From Anaerolinea thermophila (GTDB lineage Bacteria; Chloroflexota; Anaerolineae; Anaerolineales; Villigracilaceae), in contig DYLB01000023.1 of assembly GCA_020722305.1 (NCBI GenBank), positions 1-17,828 of the forward strand: a stretch of DNA of 17,828 nucleotides. The letters run 5' to 3'. The position numbers and the translations under genes are program-made. Positions 1 to 6,494 of the stretch are shown here, piece after piece (position 1 is the stretch's first letter; each line of letters opens with the position of its first letter). A model generated the notes under the pieces. The model did no database searches. It was not told the DNA's origin and worked only from the letters and a program-made list of their open reading frames with translations.

Positions 1-9
1 TGCTGGGGT

Positions 10-108
10 GGAATCCGCTAATCTGCGCTAATCTGCGCGAATTTTTTAGAAGATTAGCGAGAACTTGTGCTGAGTTCATCGAAGCATTCGCGGAGATTAG
101 CGGACTCC
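10..108. repeat. Imperfect inverted-repeat element
   Basis: The arms at 10-28 and 90-108 are inverted copies matching at 17 of 19 positions (GGAATCCGCTAATCTGCGC against GGAGTCCGCTAATCTCCGC). The interior carries further CTAATCTGCGC-like repeats. No convincing target duplication is visible, and the left flank is cut short by the window edge. The word composition (runs of ATTAGCG or GCGAATT) resembles the interior of the element at 17603-17734, so both may belong to one dispersed non-coding family. No gene is seen between 1 and 202. Confidence 0.5.
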
Positions 109-139
109 TTTCGATGCCGGTAAAGAGCGCCCCATCGGT

Positions 140-151
140 TTGGCGCGCCAA
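140..151. repeat. 12-bp perfect palindrome
   Basis: TTGGCGCGCCAA is a perfect 12-base palindrome lying about 50 bases beyond the stop codon of the oxidoreductase gene. It could form a short hairpin at the 3' end of that transcript. On the minus strand it has no T-run behind it, so calling it an intrinsic terminator is not supported. Confidence 0.35.
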
Positions 152-202
152 CCGAAGTTTTGGTTTTCGGCTTTTATTCGTACTCTTGGTGACCTTCGCG
201 GA

Positions 203-1495
203 TCATTCTCCCATCATCAACCGGGCGGCGCGGCGGCCGATCTCGACCGCGAAGTTCGTGCCTCGGTCCCAGGGGTAGACCTGGCTCATCGAGGCGAAGA
301 ACAGCCCCTCTACCGGCGTCTGGATCTTCGGGATGTTCTGCGAGTGGTCCACCAGCGGCACGGGCTGGGCGTAGGCCGTCTTGAAGACCCAGACCTTTTT
401 CACCCAGTCCATTGCGAATTTGGGGTTGATGCGCTTGAAGGCCGGGGCGAAACGCTCGAGCAACTCGGTCTCGCTCAACGAAAAATACTCGTGGCCGGCT
501 TCGAGATAGTCCCCGGCGTAGACGATGTGGTCGCCGCCGAAATGCTCCGGCGGCACAAAGTTGGTGTGCTCCACCAGCGCCAGCATCGGGAACCCGGCGT
601 CTTTGGGCAGGTTGAACCAGTAATAGCCCTGTTCCGAGAGCCGGTGTTCGAGCGCCGTCACCATCACCACCGCCCCCATGGATTTGAGTTCCAGCAGCCC
701 TTTGAGATAATCTTCGGGCAATTGGGGACACAGACGCGCCAGCAGCCCCGGCGAGGTGGTGACGAGCACCTGGTCGAAGGTGTGGACGCCGCTGTCCGCC
801 TCGATCATCAGTGGATCCTCGGCCTGCGTCCGTTCGATGCGGTAGACTCCCGTCCCGAGCCTGATCTCGACGCCCATCCCGCGCAGATGGCCGGCGAAGC
901 GGTCGGCGAAGGCCTGGAATCCGCCTCTAAACGTGCCCAGGCGCGTCGTCCGGGCTTTGAGGCGGGCCCACATCCAGGCCATGTTGATGTCCTTGTAGTA
1001 CGGGCCGAACTTCCCGATTACCAGCGGCTGCCACATCTTCTCATAGACGGTTTTACCGGCCCACTTGCGCATCCAGTCTTCGACGGTGTATTTTTCGAGC
1101 GCTTTCCAGTTGTTCGACAGGCGCAAGTACAGCCCGACTAGCCCGAACCTGAGCTTGTCCAGTCCCCAGCCCAGGCCGGGGAAGGTCAGCGCCTTGAGGA
1201 TCGAATCGAAGGGATACCATTTGCCGTTGTGTAGCAGCACCGTGAAGGGGCGGGGGAAGAGCACGTCGTCCGACCAGCCAAGCTCCTCGATCAGGCCGAG
1301 CATGTGCCGGTCGCTGGCGAACCAGTGGTGGTAGAACTTCTCCACCGACCAGTCCCAGCCCGGCTCCTTGAAGCCGCTCGCCAGCCCGCCGACGTGATCG
1401 TCCGCTTCGTAGATGGTGACGAAATGCCCGGCTTTGGCAAGGTCGTAGGCAGCGGCCATCCCGCCGAACCCCGCCCCGATGATTGCGATTTTCAT
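203..1495 (-). CDS. FAD-dependent oxidoreductase, amine-oxidase / protoporphyrinogen-oxidase-like
   Basis: The 430-residue protein opens with a dinucleotide-binding Rossmann motif (IIGAGFGG; G7, G9, G12), followed by an acidic residue at the end of beta-2 (E30, YEADD) and the GGLA motif at 36-39. This is the FAD site of the amine oxidase / HemY-like / UDP-galactopyranose-mutase-like superfamily. The C-terminal segment (FASMSQVYPWDRGTNFAVEIGRR, in two parts) is the second FAD-contact region, so the domain looks complete. The ATG at 1495 is preceded by AGGAG (1503-1507) at good spacing. It follows the response regulator by 66 bases, with a perfect hairpin in the gap. The substrate cannot be read from sequence. 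Relatives act on polyisoprenoids, carotenoids, porphyrins or sugar nucleotides, and the flippase-like gene upstream fits an envelope role, but that is inference. Confidence 0.85.
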   Translation of the reverse strand: MKIAIIGAGFGGMAAAYDLAKAGHFVTIYEADDHVGGLASGFKEPGWDWSVEKFYHHWFASDRHMLGLIEELGWSDDVLFPRPFTVLLHNGKWYPFDSILKALTFPGLGWGLDKLRFGLVGLYLRLSNNWKALEKYTVEDWMRKWAGKTVYEKMWQPLVIGKFGPYYKDINMAWMWARLKARTTRLGTFRGGFQAFADRFAGHLRGMGVEIRLGTGVYRIERTQAEDPLMIEADSGVHTFDQVLVTTSPGLLARLCPQLPEDYLKGLLELKSMGAVVMVTALEHRLSEQGYYWFNLPKDAGFPMLALVEHTNFVPPEHFGGDHIVYAGDYLEAGHEYFSLSETELLERFAPAFKRINPKFAMDWVKKVWVFKTAYAQPVPLVDHSQNIPKIQTPVEGLFFASMSQVYPWDRGTNFAVEIGRRAARLMMGE

Positions 1496-1519
1496 TCAAT
1501 GGCTCCTGAAATTTATTTC

Positions 1520-1549
1520 GGAGTCCAAAGTCTCCAGACTTTGGACTCC
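1520..1549. repeat. Perfect 14-bp inverted repeat (hairpin) between two genes
   Basis: Arms 1520-1533 and 1536-1549 are perfectly complementary around a 2-base CC centre, with GGAGTCC and GGACTCC at the outer ends. It sits between the response-regulator stop and the ribosome-binding site of the oxidoreductase. No T-run follows on the minus strand, so it is more likely a processing or attenuation hairpin, or a dispersed palindromic repeat, than a standard terminator. GAGTCC-ended palindromic sequence recurs at about 17143-17193. Confidence 0.6.
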
Positions 1550-1561
1550 ACTCTGTGAGGT

Positions 1562-2212
1562 CTATTTCCCGCCCTCTGCCAGCTTGGCAGCCAGGGTCTG
1601 GAGCTTGTTCCACTCCTTGCGAATGACGTAGAGCATCGCCAGGGTTCGCAGCCAGCGCAATTCGCAGTCCGGGTCGGCGGCCAACTGCTCGAATACGTCC
1701 ACGGCCCGGTCGTCGGTGCGCTTGCTGCGGGCGTATTCGTCGGCGAGTTGTTTCAGGTAGGCTTCGCTCTGCTGGCGCAGGCGGTCGGTGTGTCGGTTTT
1801 CCAAGCGTTTTTTCTCCAGGCGGACGACGACCCGGTCCACCGCTTGTTCCATTTCTTCGAGGGTAAAGGGTTTGAACAAGTATTCCTGCACCCCCAGCGA
1901 CATGGCGGTGCGCATCAGGCCGAATCCCTTTTCGGCGGAGATGATGATGCAGCCGGTATCCGGGCGGCCCTGGACGATCTGGTCGTAAGCGGTCAGCCCG
2001 TCCATTTCGGGCATGTTGATGTCCAGGACGACGATGTCGGGCCGGTGCTCCCTGGCCATCTGGACGGCTTCCAGGCCGTTCGTGGCGATCGCTACCACTT
2101 CTATATCCGCAATCATGGACAGCATCAGGCGCGTGCTGCGGCGTGTTTCATGGACGTCATCGGCGATGAGCACCCTGATCTTCTTTTTCTCGGATAGCCC
2201 GGCTTGAGTCAT
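1562..2212 (-). CDS. Stand-alone response regulator (REC domain with helical C-terminal tail)
   Basis: Residues 6-120 form a CheY-like receiver domain. Counting from the ATG at 2212 (216 residues), the acidic pair is D18/D19, the phospho-acceptor is D64 (VVLDINMPEMDG), the switch Ser is S92 (IIISAEKG) and the conserved Lys is K114 (LFKPF). The remaining 95 or so residues are charged and helical, with no recognisable DNA-binding, GGDEF or HD-GYP output domain. A GTG at 2218 is in frame, but GAGG at 2220-2223 lies too close to it and at ideal spacing to the ATG at 2212, so I chose the ATG. A promoter with a palindrome over its -10 lies upstream. No cognate kinase is adjacent; the nearest is about 7.5 kb away on the other strand. 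The tail probably mediates dimerisation or partner binding. Confidence 0.85.
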   Translation of the reverse strand: MTQAGLSEKKKIRVLIADDVHETRRSTRLMLSMIADIEVVAIATNGLEAVQMAREHRPDIVVLDINMPEMDGLTAYDQIVQGRPDTGCIIISAEKGFGLMRTAMSLGVQEYLFKPFTLEEMEQAVDRVVVRLEKKRLENRHTDRLRQQSEAYLKQLADEYARSKRTDDRAVDVFEQLAADPDCELRWLRTLAMLYVIRKEWNKLQTLAAKLAEGGK

Positions 2213-2269
2213 GGACACACCTCGAGCGCGCGAACCTGAAGACTGCCTCTGGTTTACCTGTGAGTCATT

Positions 2270-2305
2270 GGGTTAACTATAACCCAGCCAGGGGTGAAAA
2301 TGCAA
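2270..2305 (-). promoter_or_regulatory. Probable sigma-70 promoter with overlapping palindrome, response-regulator gene
   Basis: On the minus strand, TTGCAT (2300-2305) and TATAGT (2276-2281) are separated by 18 bases and lie about 65 bases ahead of the start codon. A 6-bp inverted repeat, GGGTTA/TAACCC (2270-2275 and 2280-2285), covers the -10. Its placement suits a repressor site, but no regulator can be named. Confidence 0.45.
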
Positions 2306-2331
2306 CTTTTTATCCGGTTTCGGGTGCCTGG

Positions 2332-3339
2332 TTAAATTTGCCTCGTTTCGGTTCTCAGCGTGTCGCTCCACTTGATGCCCTCTCGCGCCAGGTAATAGGC
2401 GCCCAGCAAGGTGATCGGCAGCCACAGGGCCACGTGCAGCACCAGGGTGTATCCGGCAGCGGTGGCCTGGTCCACCCCGTAGGCGGTCAGCACTGCGATC
2501 CCCGGCGCGTCGAACGTGCCGATGTAGCCCGGCGCGGAAGGGATGGTGGTGGCCAGGTTGACGATGCCGTTCATCAGCATCAGGGCGAAAAAGGTTAGGT
2601 CGAAATTGAAGGCGTGCATCACGAACCAGTATTTCCCCGTCTCCAACAGCCAGATCAACACCGACGTGAAGAAGACCATCAACACGTTGACCGGGGAACG
2701 CAGCGAAGCCAGCCCGTCCAGGAATTTGTGCATGATCCCGCTGACTCTGCCGCGCAGGCGCTCCGGTAGCAGCCGGTCAATGGACCACTGCCCGATGCGG
2801 GCCGTGACCTGCGGGAACATGGCCGCCAACAGGAAGATGCCCAGCGCCCCGAGGAACGCCGCCGTGCCCCACAGTGCCACCTGCTGGATATTGCCGACGA
2901 AACCGGAAGCCGAGGTCAGCCTGGCCAGCTCCGGCAGGTTGACGAAGACGAAGGCCAGCATCACCACCCCGTCGAAGATCCGCTCGACGATGATGGTCGC
3001 CAGCGAAGCGGAGACGGATACGTTTTCGCGGCGCTTGAGCACCACCGCCCGTAGCACCTCCCCAGCCCGGGCCGGGTAGACGTTATTGCCCATGTAGCCG
3101 ATGGTCGTAATCGGGAACATCGTCTTCGTTGAGATCTTCTTGACCGGCCCCAACAAGTAATGCCAGCGCCAGGCTCTGACCCATACGCCGACAAAATAAA
3201 CCAAGATGCCCGGCAACAGCCAGAAATAATCGGCAGATTTCAATATTCTCCAAAAATCCGCCAGGTGCAGGCCTCTGAGGGCCAGCCAAATGAACACGGC
3301 GCTGATCGCCACGCCAAGCCAGAACTGCCATTTTTTCAT
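2332..3339 (-). CDS. Flippase-like integral membrane protein (lysylphosphatidylglycerol synthase TM / UPF0104 family)
   Basis: The 335-residue protein has seven to eight hydrophobic helices. It carries family hallmarks: the start KKWQFWLGVAISAVF, a WVRAWRWHYLL segment after the second helix, a GYMGNNVYPARAGEVLRA motif, and an IVERIFDG motif. This family includes the membrane half of MprF and stand-alone proteins linked to polyprenyl-phosphate sugar or lipid translocation. In-frame ATGs lie at 3408 and 3366, but neither has a Shine-Dalgarno. The ATG at 3339 starts the conserved part and has an extended -10 (TGATAAAAT) only 7 bases upstream, pointing to a leaderless start there. It precedes the response regulator and the FAD oxidoreductase on the same strand. 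An envelope-lipid role is inferred from family and context; the substrate is unknown. Confidence 0.82.
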   Translation of the reverse strand: MKKWQFWLGVAISAVFIWLALRGLHLADFWRILKSADYFWLLPGILVYFVGVWVRAWRWHYLLGPVKKISTKTMFPITTIGYMGNNVYPARAGEVLRAVVLKRRENVSVSASLATIIVERIFDGVVMLAFVFVNLPELARLTSASGFVGNIQQVALWGTAAFLGALGIFLLAAMFPQVTARIGQWSIDRLLPERLRGRVSGIMHKFLDGLASLRSPVNVLMVFFTSVLIWLLETGKYWFVMHAFNFDLTFFALMLMNGIVNLATTIPSAPGYIGTFDAPGIAVLTAYGVDQATAAGYTLVLHVALWLPITLLGAYYLAREGIKWSDTLRTETRQI

Positions 3340-3346
3340 CCCGGCG

Positions 3347-3355
3347 ATTTTATCA
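3347..3355 (-). promoter_or_regulatory. Extended -10 element abutting the flippase-like gene start
   Basis: On the minus strand the sequence TGATAAAAT (TG-n-TAAAAT) ends 7 bases before the ATG at 3339, so transcription would begin at or next to the start codon. No good -35 hexamer is seen 16-18 bases upstream, which fits an extended -10 promoter. No Shine-Dalgarno precedes this ATG. Confidence 0.4.
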
Positions 3356-3411
3356 CGAGACTTCATGCGTGGTCGGATTCGCTTTTTCGGACAGGCGAAG
3401 CAAGCCACAAA

Positions 3412-3459
3412 GACACTGAGCCACAGAGTTTTTCATTCAATTCTCCGTGACTCTGTGGC
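3412..3459. repeat. Intergenic inverted repeat of the CCACAGAGT type
   Basis: GCCACAGAGT (3420-3429) is mirrored by ACTCTGTGGC (3450-3459), and a further partial copy, AGCCACAAAGACACTGA, stands just before it (3412-3419 onward). Words of this kind recur as non-coding dispersed repeats in many genomes. It lies between the divergent flippase-like and hydrolase genes and has no coding potential of its own. Confidence 0.5.
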
Positions 3460-3511
3460 TTGAACGCGATTTCAGAAGGAAGTCTCATGTCGTCCCCAAC
3501 CTTAACATTTC

Positions 3512-3541
3512 TTGACTTTTAAGGGCCGAATGTGCTATGTT
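3512..3541 (+). promoter_or_regulatory. Sigma-70 promoter of the metallo-beta-lactamase-fold gene
   Basis: TTGACT (3512-3517) and TATGTT (3536-3541) are separated by 18 bases, giving a start near 3548 and a short leader. A clear Shine-Dalgarno, AAAGGAAG (3557-3564), precedes the ATG at 3568. Confidence 0.6.
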
Positions 3542-3567
3542 TGAGTAAATTTTCCTAAAGGAAGTTT

Positions 3568-4419
3568 ATGCACCGCGAACGCGTTTCAGAAAATGTCTAC
3601 TGGTTCCAAAGCGAAGTCTACGCCCAGGTGACGGCCGGCGTCGTCGTCGGCCCGCACTGGGCGGTCGTCGTGGATACCCTGGCCCTCCCGGACGAGACCC
3701 TGGGGATACGCGACTTCATCGAGCGCGAACTGGACATGCCGGTCCGCTACGTGATCAACACCCATTACCATGCCGACCACACCTGGGGCAATTGTTTCTT
3801 CCCCGGCGCGACCATCATTTCCCACGCCCGCTGCCGCCAGTTGCTGGAAGAGAAGGGCATTCCGTCCCTCGAAGCCGCCCGCAAACAGAATGCGGCCCTG
3901 CGCCAGGTCAAGATCGTCTTGCCGCACATGACCTTCGAAAACGGCTCGATGACCCTCAAGGTCGGCAAGAAGAACCTGGTGCTCTCCCCGGCCGCCGGCC
4001 ACAGCAGTGACGGCATCTCCGTCCTGGTCGAGGAAGACCGGGTGCTCTTCGCCGGGGACGCCTTCATGCCGCTGCCTTACCTGGTGGATGGCGACATTGA
4101 CGACCTGGTGGCTTCGATCAAGAAGATCGGGCGTATGGGGCTGGAAAACATTATCCAGGGGCATGGCGACATCATCCTGCGGGGTGAGATCGACGCCGCA
4201 GTCAAGGAAAACCTGAACTACCTGTCTGCCATCCGCAAGGCCGTGCGGACCGCGGCCCGGCGCAAGGAACCGCTCGAATACCTCGAACAGGTTAGCATCG
4301 AGGAATGCGGTAAGAGCCGGGTCCACCTGGGAGGCCTGGCCAAAGCCCTGCACGAGAACAACCTGCGCGCCCTCCTCCAGCACAACGCCCACAGCAAACT
4401 CAAGGATGAGGAAGCCTAG
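3568..4419 (+). CDS. Metallo-beta-lactamase-fold hydrolase
   Basis: The 283-residue protein has the complete metal-binding set of the MBL superfamily: HxHxDH at 66-71 (THYHADH; H66, H68, D70, H71), H145 (AAGHSSDG), D164 (FAGDAF) and H199 (QGHGD). This predicts a di-metal, probably zinc, hydrolase. No signal peptide or membrane segment is seen, so it should be cytoplasmic. The first 210 residues are the MBL core. The last 70 are basic and helical (RKAVRTAARRKEPLEYLEQV) and may form a dimer or substrate lid. The start is set by a good Shine-Dalgarno and promoter. It is a single-gene unit, divergent from the flippase-like gene and convergent with plsY. The substrate is unknown; a thioester, lactone or phosphodiester is possible, and antibiotic resistance should not be assumed. 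Confidence 0.88.
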   Translation: MHRERVSENVYWFQSEVYAQVTAGVVVGPHWAVVVDTLALPDETLGIRDFIERELDMPVRYVINTHYHADHTWGNCFFPGATIISHARCRQLLEEKGIPSLEAARKQNAALRQVKIVLPHMTFENGSMTLKVGKKNLVLSPAAGHSSDGISVLVEEDRVLFAGDAFMPLPYLVDGDIDDLVASIKKIGRMGLENIIQGHGDIILRGEIDAAVKENLNYLSAIRKAVRTAARRKEPLEYLEQVSIEECGKSRVHLGGLAKALHENNLRALLQHNAHSKLKDEEA

Positions 4420-4454
4420 AAAAAGCTTTGCGAAGGTTGACCGAACCTTCGCAA
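4420..4454 (-). terminator. Second hairpin terminator between convergent genes
   Basis: An 11-bp perfect stem (4428-4438 with 4444-4454, loop GACCG) is followed on the minus strand, after AGC, by five Ts (4420-4424). It backs up the stronger terminator at 4466-4505. On the plus strand it begins 8 bases after the hydrolase stop but has no T-run. Confidence 0.6.
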
Positions 4455-4465
4455 GGCCGGTACTG

Positions 4466-4505
4466 AAATAAAAACGAGAGGCCGCCAAACTGGCGGCCTC
4501 TCGTT
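4466..4505 (-). terminator. Strong intrinsic terminator of the plsY operon
   Basis: A perfect 15-bp GC-rich stem (4473-4487 with 4491-4505, 3-base loop) is followed on the minus strand by TTTTTATTT-like sequence. It starts 9 bases after the plsY stop codon. The hairpin may also slow read-through from the convergent hydrolase gene. Confidence 0.85.
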
Positions 4506-4513
4506 GGCTGTCT

Positions 4514-5188
4514 TTACGAACCCTGTCCCTGTTTCTCCCTGCGCTTGGCGCGCCAGCCGTGCAGGCGTTCGGTGCCGGCCAGCAGGCGTTTGATGTTCGG
4601 GCGCAGCGACCACATCAACAGCAGCTCCGCCACGATCCCAAAAACGATGTACTGCCAGGGCGAGCCGGCCAGGATAAAGCGGACCGTGAAAATGATGATC
4701 GCCAGGAAGGCCACGCTCATCGTCGTCACCGAGGCGTAACCCACGCCGAAAAAGATCAGAAAACCGAGCGGGAAAATGATCAGGATCGACGGCCACCATA
4801 GTCCGAAGGCCCCGCCCAGGCTGGGCGCGCCGCCCGCTCCCCCCGAAAACCGGACCAGGCGTCCGTTCTCGAAGATTGGCAAAAAGATGGAGTAATTGTG
4901 TCCCAAAATCGCCATGAGCGGGGCCAGAATCTCCAGCCAGGTCCATTCGCCGCCCCCGGCCCAGCGCGCCAGCCAGACCGTCCCGGCCCCTTTGAGAATA
5001 TCCAGGATGGCCGTCGAAAGCCCGACCCAGAACCCCCCGGCGCGCATCGCGTTCGTTCCACCGGTGCGTCCGCTCTCGATAGCGCGGATATCCTTCCCGG
5101 TGGTAATCCTGACTATGATCAGCCCAAACGGGATCGAACCGATCAAATAGGATGCCAAAAGTACCCCGGCGACGATCAAAATTTGCAT
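4514..5188 (-). CDS. plsY: Glycerol-3-phosphate acyltransferase, PlsY family
   Basis: The 224-residue protein has at least five hydrophobic helices and the family landmarks: GSIPFG (17-22), the motif-1 region KDIRAIESGRTGGTNAMR (32-49), LDILKG (62-67), GHNYSIFLP (96-104) and the glycine-rich motif at 114-126. PlsY transfers the acyl group of acyl-phosphate to glycerol-3-phosphate at the inner face of the membrane, the first step of phospholipid synthesis. In the glycine-rich motif the usual KGGKGVAT reads SGGAGGAPS, so both lysines are replaced, and motif 1 is also off-consensus; it may be a diverged paralogue. A TTG at 5200 is in frame, but GGAG at 5195-5198 points to the ATG at 5188. It is the last gene of a three-gene minus-strand operon ending in a strong terminator. 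Confidence 0.85.
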   Translation of the reverse strand: MQILIVAGVLLASYLIGSIPFGLIIVRITTGKDIRAIESGRTGGTNAMRAGGFWVGLSTAILDILKGAGTVWLARWAGGGEWTWLEILAPLMAILGHNYSIFLPIFENGRLVRFSGGAGGAPSLGGAFGLWWPSILIIFPLGFLIFFGVGYASVTTMSVAFLAIIIFTVRFILAGSPWQYIVFGIVAELLLMWSLRPNIKRLLAGTERLHGWRAKRREKQGQGS

Positions 5189-5206
5189 TCTGCTCTCCAA
5201 AATTGA

Positions 5207-5224
5207 TGTGTTAACGGAAACACA
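5207..5224. repeat. Small inverted repeat ahead of the plsY ribosome-binding site
   Basis: TGTGTT (5207-5212) pairs with AACACA (5219-5224) around a 6-base loop, and flanking AATT/AATT bases could lengthen the stem. In the minus-strand transcript this hairpin would sit just upstream of the GGAG used by plsY, so it could tune translation of that gene within the operon. Confidence 0.3.
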
Positions 5225-5239
5225 ATTTGCCCGGCAGAG

Positions 5240-5650
5240 TTACTCCTCCATCCGCAAAGTCACCTCGCTGACCTGCCCGGCCTCGATCCAGAAACCGCGC
5301 GCCTGCCAGCCATCCCGGCCAGGGGACCAGATGATGTTCACGACCGGGTAAGCCGCCTCGGCCACGTCCGTCGGCGAAGGGACGGGGGGGCCGTTGGGGT
5401 GGGAATGGAAGATGGACAGCATCTCCAGCCCGGCCTCCTCCATCTGGACGAAAGCCTGCCACTGCTCCTGGGCCTCCATCCGAAAGCGCACGGGACTTTG
5501 GGCCGCGTTGGCGACGAGGATCGTCATCTGCGCCCGGTCCCCGGTCCCGGCTAAAATCCCGCAGGCCTCCAGTGGAGCTTCTTGCGAGACGTGGGCGGCC
5601 ATTTTGTCCCATTCGGCGCGGGGGATAACGAGACTCTTGGGGCGCATCAT
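5240..5650 (-). CDS. JAMM/MPN-domain (Mov34/MPN/PAD-1, M67-type) metallopeptidase
   Basis: The 136-residue protein is a single JAB domain with the complete JAMM zinc motif: E28 (APLEACG) and H-x-H-x7-S-x2-D at H82, H84, S92, D95 (HSHPNGPPVPSPTD). Its size matches bacterial stand-alone M67 proteins. Family members cleave isopeptide or C-terminal peptide bonds, including those of ubiquitin-like sulfur carriers (ThiS, MoaD, CysO). The start codon overlaps the upstream stop as ATGA (5650-5647), so it is translationally coupled to the membrane-protein gene. A second ATG follows directly at 5647. No ThiS/MoaD/CysO-like partner gene is seen in the window, so the substrate is unknown. Cytoplasmic, as no signal or membrane segment is present. 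Confidence 0.88.
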   Translation of the reverse strand: MMRPKSLVIPRAEWDKMAAHVSQEAPLEACGILAGTGDRAQMTILVANAAQSPVRFRMEAQEQWQAFVQMEEAGLEMLSIFHSHPNGPPVPSPTDVAEAAYPVVNIIWSPGRDGWQARGFWIEAGQVSEVTLRMEE

Positions 5651-6459
5651 CCGAACCAGAGCGCCAGCGCCCAGACCAAGGCCAGCATCACCAGCGGCTC
5701 GACCGCGGCCCGCCAGGTGGGGGACTCCTCGGCCAGGCTGCCAGACAAGCTGGTCAGCGCGTACAGTGTTCCAAGCGTCAGCAGCCCGTACTGGACCGGC
5801 GCCAGCGGCCAATAATGCCAGGCGGTTGAAAGCTGCACGACAACCAGCGCGATCCCCGCCGCCCAACCGAATTCCCAGCGGCCGCTCAAGCGCAGATTCA
5901 ACACCCGCAGCGCCACCAGCCCGGCGGAAAGGAAGATGACCGGCATCAGCACGTACAGGCGCGTATCCGCATAGCGCAGGGCTGCCACCAGGATCAGGAA
6001 AATAGCATACGACATGGCGCTCAAGACCACCGTCGCGGTCGAGTAGCGCGCGTCTGCCGGTTCGACGACCACGTATTCTGCCAGGAAGACCACCAGCAGC
6101 ACCAGCGCCGCCACCCCGAAGCCGAACCACCAGAGCGCATTGGCCGGGAGCAGCGACAGGGTCGTGCCGACGATGAAGGCGGTCAGGGTAGGGAGCAGCC
6201 AGTGGGTATAGGTTGGCTGGCCGCCGAGGGTGGCGTGGCCGCGCAACAGCCAGTCCATGCCGGTGGCGGTCAGGGCGGCGGCCAGCAGGGTGGCGATGGT
6301 GTTGAGGTCAATGGTCCAGGTGAAGTAGGCGTTGGGCAGTTGCAGTTCGAGGGTGTATTGCTGGGCCGGCAGCAGGCGGGTGACGGCGAACGCCAGCAGC
6401 ACCATCCCCAGCAATACGCTGACACGATCGGCATCCGGCAGGAAACGTTGCTGGCTCAT
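5647..6459 (-). CDS. Polytopic membrane protein of unknown function
   Basis: The 270-residue product is mostly hydrophobic, with about eight or nine predicted membrane helices (roughly 12-30, 50-70, 86-104, 108-130, 142-161, 166-186, 197-214, 221-240, 252-269) and short charged loops. I recognise no catalytic motif or named family. An upstream in-frame ATG (6588) would run through the divergent promoter region, so I chose the ATG at 6459. It has a well-placed -35/-10 pair immediately upstream and no Shine-Dalgarno, which suggests a leaderless message. It is the first gene of the operon with the JAMM peptidase and plsY and overlaps the peptidase start by 4 bases, suggesting tight co-expression. 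Confidence 0.72.
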   Translation of the reverse strand: MSQQRFLPDADRVSVLLGMVLLAFAVTRLLPAQQYTLELQLPNAYFTWTIDLNTIATLLAAALTATGMDWLLRGHATLGGQPTYTHWLLPTLTAFIVGTTLSLLPANALWWFGFGVAALVLLVVFLAEYVVVEPADARYSTATVVLSAMSYAIFLILVAALRYADTRLYVLMPVIFLSAGLVALRVLNLRLSGRWEFGWAAGIALVVVQLSTAWHYWPLAPVQYGLLTLGTLYALTSLSGSLAEESPTWRAAVEPLVMLALVWALALWFG

Positions 6460-6465
6460 GGGACG

Positions 6466-6494
6466 ATTGTACCTGCCGCTGTGACAACTGCCAA
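6466..6494 (-). promoter_or_regulatory. Sigma-70 promoter of the membrane protein / JAMM / plsY operon (leaderless)
   Basis: On the minus strand TTGGCA (6489-6494), 17 bases, then TACAAT (6466-6471) is a strong promoter match. Only six bases separate the -10 from the ATG at 6459, so the first transcribed base should be at or next to the A of the start codon. Confidence 0.62.

Noticed and set aside
140..1141. 333-codon plus-strand frame opposite the FAD oxidoreductase
   Set aside because: It is a shadow of the real gene. The product is His- and Arg-rich with no recognisable fold.
3586..4488. 300-codon minus-strand frame opposite the MBL hydrolase
   Set aside because: It runs through the terminator hairpins and mirrors a gene with complete catalytic motifs.
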